DNA of 64,000 nucleotides from Halovivax gelatinilyticus (lineage in GTDB: Archaea; Halobacteriota; Halobacteria; Halobacteriales; Natrialbaceae): positions 1,377,992-1,441,991 of the forward strand of contig NZ_CP101322.1 of NCBI RefSeq assembly GCF_024300625.1, read 5' to 3'. A model generated the notes under the pieces. That model ran no database searches and was not told where the DNA came from. It saw only the letters and a program-made list of their open reading frames with translations. Shown piece after piece: positions 18,693 to 25,443 of this stretch. The position numbers and the translations under genes were made by a program. Every line of letters starts with the position of its first letter. Within the stretch, counting starts at the first letter, position 1.

Positions 18693-19184
18693 TTACCGGA
18701 GCGTAATCGTCGTCGAATCGGTCGGACGCTTCGACGCCGGCGCCGTCGCGAGAAACGCCGTCAGTTCGACCTCGCCGGGGTCGGGCAGTTTCGATTCGTC
18801 CCGACGGCCGACGTGGCGAATGTAGCCGTTCCACTCGATCGAAACACGGCGAGTCTGGCCGGCGCCGAACGGAAAGACAGCGGGCGTGCGTGAGAGGTAC
18901 CGTCGCTCGGTCGTCGCCTCCGTGTGGCCGTCGACGGCCCACCCCCAGCGTCGCTGTGTCGGCGTCGGGATCGAGACCGCGACGGGGAGTCGGTTGGTAA
19001 ACGAGACGGTGATCGGAACGGGTTCGCCCCTGTCGTAGCTGTCGCGATCGGTCGAGATAGAGACGGATATGGCCCGTTTTGCGACGGCGTTGGGCACCAG
19101 CTTTCCGAGTCCCCGACTGAAGACGGTTCCCTGCGTCTCGAAGCCGGGTACGTCGCCCGTTCGGGTTCGCGGATCGCGATCCAT
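18693..19184 (-). CDS. BsuPI-like beta-sandwich protein of unknown function (copy 2)
   Basis: A 163-residue paralogue of the protein at 11669-12172, aligning over its full length: RDSYDRGEPVPITVSFTNRL, RRWGWAVDGH, RRVSIEWNGYI, DPGEVELTAFLATA, and an ending STTITLR against RTTIRLH. It has no signal peptide. It is convergent with dppF copy 2, exactly as copy 1 is with dppF copy 1, so the gene was evidently duplicated together with the transporter. The BsuPI-like (proteinase-inhibitor) assignment rests on motif order only and is tentative. Confidence 0.8.
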   Translation of the reverse strand: MDRDPRTRTGDVPGFETQGTVFSRGLGKLVPNAVAKRAISVSISTDRDSYDRGEPVPITVSFTNRLPVAVSIPTPTQRRWGWAVDGHTEATTERRYLSRTPAVFPFGAGQTRRVSIEWNGYIRHVGRRDESKLPDPGEVELTAFLATAPASKRPTDSTTITLR

Positions 19185-19226
19185 CGAGCGGGCGTACGAA
19201 GGCGAGCGGAAAAACAGTCTCGTTCG

Positions 19227-19391
19227 TTACCGCCAGGCTGTCAGCGCCGGAGCGGCGGTGGCTTCCATCGAGAGCCAGGCGTCATCGGTCGAGATGTCCG
19301 CGATGACGTACTCGTCGCCGCCGCTATCGGAGTCGATCGAGCTGACGACGGTCGCGTTCGGTGCCGGTTGTGGGTGGGGGCCCATCACCAT
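19227..19391 (-). CDS. Small conserved haloarchaeal protein, 54 residues
   Basis: A short ORF beginning MVMGPHPQPAPNATVVSS and ending APALTAWR, with a stop at 19227-19229. A second ATG at 19385 would remove two residues. The central part (DEYVIADISTDDAWLSM) recalls short haloarchaeal proteins that share an EYVIADIS-DDAWL core. It is acidic, has no membrane segment or cysteine, and has normal haloarchaeal codon use. It sits between the BsuPI-like gene and the divergent CBS gene. The function is unknown. Confidence 0.7.
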   Translation of the reverse strand: MVMGPHPQPAPNATVVSSIDSDSGGDEYVIADISTDDAWLSMEATAAPALTAWR

Positions 19392-19469
19392 GATAGAAAC
19401 TCACACTCAGGGACGTATAAAGTCGTCGAACTGAGCGCGAAGAGAAAAATCGGCCGATAGAAACACTGG

Positions 19470-19478
19470 CTTTATACC
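19470..19478 (+). promoter_or_regulatory. TATA box of the CBS-glyS operon
   Basis: The sequence ctttatacc lies 24 nt before the ATG at 19502, predicting a leaderless transcript that runs through glyS. Confidence 0.65.
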
Positions 19479-19501
19479 GATTTTGGCCGTATTCGGTCGA
19501 T

Positions 19502-20356
19502 ATGAAGGTAGCCGACGCGATGACACCCCGCGACGACGTGGTGACGGCGACGCTTCCGGGTACGCGCAGCGACGTGCTCGAGTACCTCCAGGAGCGGTCG
19601 TTCTCTTCGGTTCCGGTGATCGCCGACTCGGACGACGGTTCCGAGTACCGCGGGTTGATCTCCCGGCAGTCGCTGATCGACCAACCTGACGAAGATCAGC
19701 TCGTGATGTTGATAGAGGACGTGCCGACGACGACCGCAGAGACACCCGTCGAGTCGGTCGCCCAGCTCATGGTCGAGGAGGGAGCCCGGCGCGTCCCCGT
19801 CGTGGACGGTTCGTTCGAGGGGATCGTCACAGTCACTGACGTCGTTGGGGCCATCGCTCGGGACAAGGTCGACGTCGACGCCGAAGTTGGCGAGTACGCG
19901 ACTCGCGACGTCAACACGACGCACGCCGAGGCGCCGCTGCTCGTCGCGGAGGCCGAACTCTCCTACGCGAACGTCCCCTACACGATCGCGCTCGACGACC
20001 ACGGCGAGATGGCCGGCATCCTCACCGAAGTCGACGTCATCGACGTCGCGCGGATCGTCGAGGGCGAGGAGTCGACGGGCAACAACTTCCCCGACCAGGA
20101 CGCCGAGTGGTCCTGGGAGGGCGTCAAGGCCGTCGGGAGCCGGTCACTTCCGACGCGCGACATCGAGTTGCCGAACGGGCCGGTACGCGAGTTCATGTCC
20201 GATGACGTGGTGACGGTGACGAAGGCCCGGTCGGTCACGGACGCCGCCCAGGCGATGATCAGTAACGACATCGAACAGATCCCGCTCGTCACGGGCGAAC
20301 GCCTCGTCGGCATCGTCCGGGACGTCGACCTCCTGAGAGCCCTCTATGACCGGTGA
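19502..20356 (+). CDS. Four-CBS-domain protein
   Basis: A 284-residue cytoplasmic protein made of two Bateman modules, i.e. four CBS motifs: residues 1-60 (VADAMTPRDDVVTA...VPVIAD), 68-120 (VESVAQLMVEEGARRVPVV), 125-185 (YATRDVNTTHAEAPL...MAGILTEVDV) and 225-284 (REFMSDDVVTVTKARSV...QIPLVTGERLVGIVRDVDLL). CBS pairs usually sense adenosyl ligands such as AMP, ATP or SAM. There is no fused catalytic domain, so it presumably regulates a partner. It overlaps the glyS start by 11 nt, a coupling that may be meaningful or only organisational. Confidence 0.93.
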   Translation: MKVADAMTPRDDVVTATLPGTRSDVLEYLQERSFSSVPVIADSDDGSEYRGLISRQSLIDQPDEDQLVMLIEDVPTTTAETPVESVAQLMVEEGARRVPVVDGSFEGIVTVTDVVGAIARDKVDVDAEVGEYATRDVNTTHAEAPLLVAEAELSYANVPYTIALDDHGEMAGILTEVDVIDVARIVEGEESTGNNFPDQDAEWSWEGVKAVGSRSLPTRDIELPNGPVREFMSDDVVTVTKARSVTDAAQAMISNDIEQIPLVTGERLVGIVRDVDLLRALYDR

Positions 20357-22184
20357 CGAACGAACGAGCGAGAAGTTGGTCGAACTGGCGAAACGGCGCG
20401 GCTACTTCTTCCAGTCGTCGTCCGCCTACGGCGGCGTCGGCGGGTTCTACACGTTCGGCCCGCAAGGTGCCGCGCTCAAGCGAAACGTCGAGGACGCCTG
20501 GCGCGAGCGCTTTACCGTCGGCGAGGGCAACGTCGAGATCGACGCGCCGACGATCATGCCCGAAGCGGTGTTCGAGGCGTCGGGCCACCTGGAGACGTTC
20601 GACGACATGCTCGTCGAGTGTCCCGACTGCGGCGAGTCCCACCGCGCCGACCACGTCGTCGAGGACAACACGGACTACGAGGACGCAGAGAGCCTCCCGA
20701 TCCCCGAGGTCGAAGAGGTAATCGCCGAGTACGAACTCGTCTGTCCGTCCTGCGGCGCCGGGCTCGCCGGTCAGGCCGTCGAGGATTTCAACCTCATGTT
20801 CGCGACGAACATCGGCCCCGGCGACGCCCAGCCGGGCTACTTGCGCCCGGAGACCGCACAGGGAATCTTCGTCGAATTCCCGCGGCTCAAAGAGTACGCG
20901 CGCAACACGCTACCGTTCGGTGTCACCCAGATCGGGCGGGCTTACCGCAACGAGATCAGCCCGCGCCGGTCGATCATACGCGTGCGCGAGCTCACCCAGG
21001 CCGAACTCGAACAGTTCGTCGACCCGGCCGGCGACGGACCGGACCTCTCCGACGTCGAAGACGTCACCGTGACGCTGTATCCGGCGAGCGAGCAACAGGC
21101 CGAAGACGGCGAGCCCTACGAGACGACGATCGGTGACGCCGTCGCCGAGGGGACGATCGCCGACGAGTGGATCGCCTACTACCTCGGCGTCGCCAAACCG
21201 TGGTACGAGTCGCTGGGCGTCGACATGGATCGCTTCCGGTTCCGCCAGCACCTAGCGGGCGAGCGATCGCACTACGCCAGCGACTGCTGGGACGCCGAGG
21301 CCGAGATCGATGGGGGCGGGGAATCGTCCGATTCCGGGTACTGGATCGAACTCGCCGGCTTCGCTCACCGCGGCGACTACGACCTCTCGAAACACGACGC
21401 CCACTCCGAGGATCGGTACACGGTATTCCGCCAGTACGACGAGCCGAAGACGGTCGAGCGGGCCGTCGTCGACCCGGACATGAGCTATCTCGGTCCGGAG
21501 TTCGGCGCCGACGCCCAGCGCGTCGTCGAGGAGCTAGAGACGCTCGCGGGCAGGGATCGGAGCGCATTTAGCGCGGCCGCAACGGCCGCGGAAGATTCGA
21601 GCGGCGACGAGTCGGAGCCGCGAGACGGCGCGGCCGTCGAGATCGACCTCGACGGCGAGACCCACGAGATTCCCGTCGAGAAGACCGGCTTCTCGGTCGA
21701 CGAACAGACCGAGGCGGGCGAGCACGTGATTCCACACGTGATCGAGCCCTCCTTCGGCGTCGATCGGCTGGTCTACACCGTTTTGCACCACGCCTACCGC
21801 GAGGACGAAGTCGACGGCGAAGCGCGAACGTACCTCGAACTCGATCCCGAAATCGCGCCGACGTTCGTGGGCGTTTTCCCCCTCCAGTCGGACGAGGCGC
21901 TCGAAGCCGAAGCGACGGCGATCGCACGAGCGTTGCGAGCGGCCGGACTGTCGGTCGCCTACGACGATTCGGGTAACATCGGACGTCGGTACCGCCGGCA
22001 GGACGAGGTCGGTACGCCGTTTTGCGTGACGGTCGACTACGAGACGGTAGAAGGGCAAGAAAAGACGGTGACGGTTCGCGAGCGCGACTCGACCGCACAG
22101 AAGCGACTGCCGGTTTCGGACCTCGCCGAGACGCTGTCGGCGCTTCGGGCGGGCGAGCTGGCGTTCGAGGACCTAGAGGGCTGA
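20346..22184 (+). CDS. glyS: Glycyl-tRNA synthetase
   Basis: A class II aminoacyl-tRNA synthetase, 612 residues, of the archaeal/eukaryotic alpha-2 type. The N-terminus ELAKRRGYFFQSSSAYGG and GFYTFGPQGAALKRN match motif 1. There is a zinc-ribbon-like insertion with CPDC and CPSC near residues 92-140, motif 2 in GRAYRNEISPRRSIIRVREL, motif 3 near PSFGVDRLVY, and a C-terminal anticodon-binding domain from about residue 495. An acidic, poorly conserved insertion around residues 410-430 (AATAAEDSSGDESEPRDG) is typical of halophiles. The enzyme charges tRNA-Gly with glycine. The ATG lies inside the end of the upstream CBS gene. Confidence 0.97.
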   Translation: MTGDERTSEKLVELAKRRGYFFQSSSAYGGVGGFYTFGPQGAALKRNVEDAWRERFTVGEGNVEIDAPTIMPEAVFEASGHLETFDDMLVECPDCGESHRADHVVEDNTDYEDAESLPIPEVEEVIAEYELVCPSCGAGLAGQAVEDFNLMFATNIGPGDAQPGYLRPETAQGIFVEFPRLKEYARNTLPFGVTQIGRAYRNEISPRRSIIRVRELTQAELEQFVDPAGDGPDLSDVEDVTVTLYPASEQQAEDGEPYETTIGDAVAEGTIADEWIAYYLGVAKPWYESLGVDMDRFRFRQHLAGERSHYASDCWDAEAEIDGGGESSDSGYWIELAGFAHRGDYDLSKHDAHSEDRYTVFRQYDEPKTVERAVVDPDMSYLGPEFGADAQRVVEELETLAGRDRSAFSAAATAAEDSSGDESEPRDGAAVEIDLDGETHEIPVEKTGFSVDEQTEAGEHVIPHVIEPSFGVDRLVYTVLHHAYREDEVDGEARTYLELDPEIAPTFVGVFPLQSDEALEAEATAIARALRAAGLSVAYDDSGNIGRRYRRQDEVGTPFCVTVDYETVEGQEKTVTVRERDSTAQKRLPVSDLAETLSALRAGELAFEDLEG

Positions 22185-22275
22185 TCGGCGGCCGAGGTCG
22201 ACGGCCCGCGCGTTCTTTCGTTCGAGTCACCGTCAACCGACGAACTGAAGGTATCCCCGTTCGAGCGGGTGGACG

Positions 22276-22866
22276 ATGGCGGACGAACTGAAGCGACGGC
22301 TGGTACACGCGAGCGGGTCCGGTCTCGTCGCGCTCTATCTCCTCGCCCAGCACCTGGAGCTGGGCCTCTCCTGGAATCGATTTCGCGTCCTGCTCGTGGT
22401 GCTCGCGGTCGGCACGATCGGACTCGAGTACCTCCGGTTGCGCGTCGGCCTGGAGTGGTGGATCTACGAGAAGCTGACCAGAGACTACGAGCAGGATCAG
22501 TTCGCCGGCTACGGCTGGTACATGGTCAGCATGACGATCGTCGTGCTGGCGTTCGAACCGGCCATCGCGCTGCCGGCCATGCTGATGCTGGCGCTGGCGG
22601 ATCCGCTCAGCGGGGCGTTTTCGGCGGATTCGCTGCGGGCCGTAAAGCGACCGACGGTCCTCGTCGTGATGTTTCTCGCCTGCGCCGCGCTCGCCGCGCC
22701 GTTTCTCTACGAGTACCCGCAGGCCGTCGTCGCGGCCGCACTGGGCGGGACGATCGCCGACGGCGTGACGGTGAAACGGGGCGACTTCGTCCTCGACGAC
22801 AACCTGACGATTCCGATCTACGCCTCGGTGGCCGCCTGGATGGCGATCGAGTTCGTCCCCGTCTAG
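22276..22866 (+). CDS. Dolichol kinase / CTP-transferase-like membrane protein
   Basis: A 196-residue integral membrane protein with about six transmembrane segments. It begins with a cytosolic ELKRRLVHASGSGLVALYLL, the start typical of the dolichol kinase and phosphatidate cytidylyltransferase superfamily. LADPLSGAF and the later GGTIADGVTVK correspond to conserved nucleotide-lipid kinase loops. In haloarchaea such proteins could phosphorylate dolichol or polyprenols used in N-glycosylation or lipid salvage. It lies 91 bp after glyS. The specificity is inferred and not certain. Confidence 0.8.
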   Translation: MADELKRRLVHASGSGLVALYLLAQHLELGLSWNRFRVLLVVLAVGTIGLEYLRLRVGLEWWIYEKLTRDYEQDQFAGYGWYMVSMTIVVLAFEPAIALPAMLMLALADPLSGAFSADSLRAVKRPTVLVVMFLACAALAAPFLYEYPQAVVAAALGGTIADGVTVKRGDFVLDDNLTIPIYASVAAWMAIEFVPV

Positions 22867-23363
22867 GCCGGGTTCAATCGCCAGAATTCGAGCGTCAACG
22901 CGAGCGCGAAGGTCACCCAGAGGAGGTACGGAACCAGCAGCACCGCCGCCCGACGGTCGACGCGCCAGAAGGCGTAGACGGTCGCACAGACGAGGGCGAC
23001 GAGCGGAACGAGGACCGCGATCCCGCCGACGATCGACTCCAGTCCGAAGAACGCCGGCGTCCACGCGACGTTGAGCGCGAACTGGACGACGAACAGCCCG
23101 AGTGCGAGTCCGCCCGAGTCAGCGCGCCAGACGAGCCAGAGTGAGATTCCGAGCAGCGTAAAGAGTAGCGTCCAGACGACCGGAAACGCCAGTTCCGGCG
23201 GGTAAAACCACGGTTTTTCGAGGGCTCGAAACCAGGCGCTGTCTGGGCCGAAGACGACCCCGGGTGCCGATCCCAGAACGTTGACGAGGACCACGAAACC
23301 AACGACCTCGATGAGTGTCCGGAGGTCGATCGACGGGAACCGGTGGCGAAGGCCGTTCGTCAT
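22863..23363 (-). CDS. tspO: TspO/MBR family membrane protein
   Basis: A 166-residue tryptophan-rich protein with five hydrophobic helices and the family landmarks WFRALEKPWFYPPELAFPVVWTLLF, LNVAWTPAFFGLESI and YLLWVTFALALTLEFWRLN. TspO proteins bind porphyrins and related ligands, and in bacteria they are linked to oxygen- and pigment-dependent regulation. The start is the ATG at 23363 (MTNGLRHR), since the longer frame to 23441 adds a non-hydrophobic leader. The gene is convergent with the dolichol-kinase-like gene, and the two stop codons share the palindrome CTAG at 22863-22866. Confidence 0.93.
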   Translation of the reverse strand: MTNGLRHRFPSIDLRTLIEVVGFVVLVNVLGSAPGVVFGPDSAWFRALEKPWFYPPELAFPVVWTLLFTLLGISLWLVWRADSGGLALGLFVVQFALNVAWTPAFFGLESIVGGIAVLVPLVALVCATVYAFWRVDRRAAVLLVPYLLWVTFALALTLEFWRLNPA

Positions 23364-23451
23364 GCAGATTCGACGCGCTCCGAGAACGTAATATCCCCGT
23401 GTCACGTTCGGGAATCTGGCGAGTGTGCGATAACGTATCACGAGGCTTTAG

Positions 23452-23527
23452 ACGCTGTCACGGGTACTGTACGCTGTCACGGGTACTGTACGCTGTCACG
23501 GGTACTGTACGCTGATACGTGGTACTG
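23452..23527. repeat. Tandem array of a 19-bp repeat
   Basis: Three exact copies of acgctgtcacgggtactgt run head to tail at 23452-23470, 23471-23489 and 23490-23508, followed by a degenerate fourth copy (acgctgatacgtggtactg region, 23509-23527). The array is non-coding: because 19 is not a multiple of three, no frame repeats. It lies between tspO and the HTH-10 regulator, about 120 bp before the regulator's start. Confidence 0.95.
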
Positions 23528-23648
23528 CATTCTCCGATACGTTCGTCGGTGTGATCGCACGCTGATGGGTGAAATCGAGCATCTTCGTCGATGGTCGTCC
23601 GTTTTGAACCGCATTACTTATTCCCGCAGGAAACTAGCCGAGTTACAC

Positions 23649-24299
23649 ATGACCGTTCTCGTCGTTCTCTCCTCGCAGAACAACCGTTCGGCGCCGGATT
23701 CGGTCCCTCGACGGATCGTCTCCGAACTGCCGTCGGTTACGATCGACGTCGTTCACATCGATCAGCAGGGAGCAACGGCGATACCGTACTTCTGGGTTCA
23801 GGGCACCCGGCCGGCCGAGTTCGAGTCGGTCGTCGACGCCGACGAATCGATCGAGATCGTCGATCGAATCGAACGGACCGAAAACGGCACGTTCTACAAA
23901 GCTGCGTGGGAGGTGGACAGTCCGATTATTCACTGCGTGAGCGAGTCGGGTGGAATCGTCCTCGAAGCCGCGGGCGACGCGGACGAGTGGCGATTGAAGA
24001 TCTGGTTCGAAGATCGAGAGACCGCCTCCTCGTTCCAGGAGTGCTGTCGAACGCTCGGCGTGCCGTTGACGATTCACCGCATCTCGTCGGTGGCCGAGTA
24101 CTTCGCTGGCACCGACCTTTCCCTCTCGAACCGGCAACGAGAGGCGCTCGTCCTCGCCTATCGCGAGGGGTACTTCGACGAGCCGCGGCGAGTGACGCAG
24201 GCACAACTCGGTGAACAACTAGGCATCTCGTCGTCGGCGTTCGGACGTCGACTCCGTCGGGGTATCGAGACGATGATCGACGAAACGATCGTCGAGTGA
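23649..24299 (+). CDS. HTH-10 (bacterio-opsin activator type) transcriptional regulator
   Basis: A 216-residue regulator. The start is put at the ATG at 23649 (MTVLVVLSSQN), 25-40 nt after the AT-rich element cattacttattc. The upstream extension of the frame runs through the tandem repeats and is not protein-like. The N-terminal 150 residues form the ligand or GAF-associated domain typical of haloarchaeal Bat homologues. The C-terminal part (about 155-216) is the HTH: SNRQREALVLAYREGYFDEPRRVTQ, then QLGEQLGISSSAFGRRLRRG. It has no PAS or receiver domain. The target is unknown, and the adjacent tandem array could be its operator. Confidence 0.88.
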   Translation: MTVLVVLSSQNNRSAPDSVPRRIVSELPSVTIDVVHIDQQGATAIPYFWVQGTRPAEFESVVDADESIEIVDRIERTENGTFYKAAWEVDSPIIHCVSESGGIVLEAAGDADEWRLKIWFEDRETASSFQECCRTLGVPLTIHRISSVAEYFAGTDLSLSNRQREALVLAYREGYFDEPRRVTQAQLGEQLGISSSAFGRRLRRGIETMIDETIVE

Positions 24300-24411
24300 C
24301 CCGCGTTCGACACCGGTAGCCCGGATATCGATTCGAAACACGTGACCCCTCTTAAAACAGTGTCTAACTTAACGTCCAATCTATTGGTCCTTCGAACTGA
24401 TTGATCGGTAT

Positions 24412-24669
24412 ATGACGACCCCCACGCCCAGCACGAACTCTCACCGTAGAGATCTCACGATGGCGATCACCGACGCGGTCGCCGACGCGACGGACAGCGA
24501 GCCGCTGGAACTGACCCCGCTGTACGAGGCGATCGATCCGGACGCGCTCGGTGCGCTGTTCGCCGGACGGGAATCCACCGGAAAAGAGATCACGTTCACG
24601 TACGAGGGGCGGCGAGTAACCGTCACCGATAAGTCGCAGGTTATCGTCGGGAAAGAGCAGTCGGTTTGA
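24412..24669 (+). CDS. HalOD1 output-domain protein
   Basis: An 85-residue protein made of a single HalOD1 domain: a first helix AITDAVADATDSEP, LTPLYEAIDPDALGALF, then two strands ITFTYEGRRVTVT and SQVIV. In haloarchaea this domain occurs alone or attached to receiver domains and is presumed to be a signalling output. It follows the HTH-10 regulator by 112 bp on the same strand, so a regulatory link is possible but is not shown by the sequence. Confidence 0.85.
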   Translation: MTTPTPSTNSHRRDLTMAITDAVADATDSEPLELTPLYEAIDPDALGALFAGRESTGKEITFTYEGRRVTVTDKSQVIVGKEQSV

Positions 24670-24697
24670 CACCCCGAAGCGTTTCTCGTCACCCGCC

Positions 24698-25291
24698 TCA
24701 GAACTGTCGTTGCAACTCGATTATCTCGCTGTCGGTGTAGAACGGTCCCCCGAGCCGTCCGACGTTCGCCAGCTTTTCCGCGTCGATCTGGCCGTCGGTC
24801 TGAACCCGATCGGAGACGTGAACGTGACGGACGTCCCCGAGCGTCAGGAGCCGGTCGTGAACGGTCATCGTCCCGTAGAGGGTACACTCCATCGTGACGG
24901 CGGCGCCGGCCACGCGCGGCGGATCGATCGTGGTACACGGAGCGCGTTCGACGTCCGCGAAATCGAACTCGCTCTCGTCGGAATCGAGCGACGCCGAGGT
25001 GGCATCCATCTCCTCGGCGAGGGCCTCGCTCGCGACGTTGACCGCGAACTCACCCGTCTCGAGGACGTTTCTGGGCGTGTCCTTCAGTTCGTCACGGTCG
25101 CCGGCCGGCACGCTGAACGAGACGACCGGCTCCGCCGACGAGACGTAGTTGTACGCCGAAAACGGCGCGAGGTTGTCGACGCCGTCGCGACTGCGCGTCG
25201 AGATCCAGGCGATCGGTCGCGGCGAGACGGCGCTCTTGACGATACGACCTCGTTCGCGCGGCGTGAGGTCGGAAACGGTGTGTTCTGTCAC
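24698..25291 (-). CDS. Flavin reductase family protein
   Basis: A 197-residue FMN-binding split-barrel protein. Residues PRERGRIVKSAVSPRPIAWISTRS and NLAPFSAYNYVSSAEPVVSFSV are the conserved FMN-binding core, followed by DTPRNVLETGEFAVNV. It probably reduces or binds flavin for a partner oxygenase. The start is assigned to the GTG at 25291 (VTEHTVSD), about 25 nt after a minus-strand TATA-like ctttgtatc. The frame stays open to 25411 but that leader is arginine-rich and lacks a credible promoter. It is divergent from hef. Confidence 0.88.
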   Translation of the reverse strand: MTEHTVSDLTPRERGRIVKSAVSPRPIAWISTRSRDGVDNLAPFSAYNYVSSAEPVVSFSVPAGDRDELKDTPRNVLETGEFAVNVASEALAEEMDATSASLDSDESEFDFADVERAPCTTIDPPRVAGAAVTMECTLYGTMTVHDRLLTLGDVRHVHVSDRVQTDGQIDAEKLANVGRLGGPFYTDSEIIELQRQF

Positions 25292-25443
25292 GACCACAGA
25301 TACCGCCGCCCGATACAAAGTGGTTTCCGAGCGGGCGACTCTCGTGGCGGTGACGAACGTGTCTCGGGTTTCACACGAGCGACGGGAATCACTTCCACCG
25401 AGCTTTCTCAACCCTTAACCCGGGCCGCGACGAACCCGGATCA

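Noticed and set aside
23343-23648. Longer N-terminus for the HTH-10 regulator
   Set aside because: The upstream frame passes through 19-bp tandem repeats whose period is not a multiple of three, giving non-repetitive, non-conserved residues. The ATG at 23649 fits the promoter position better.
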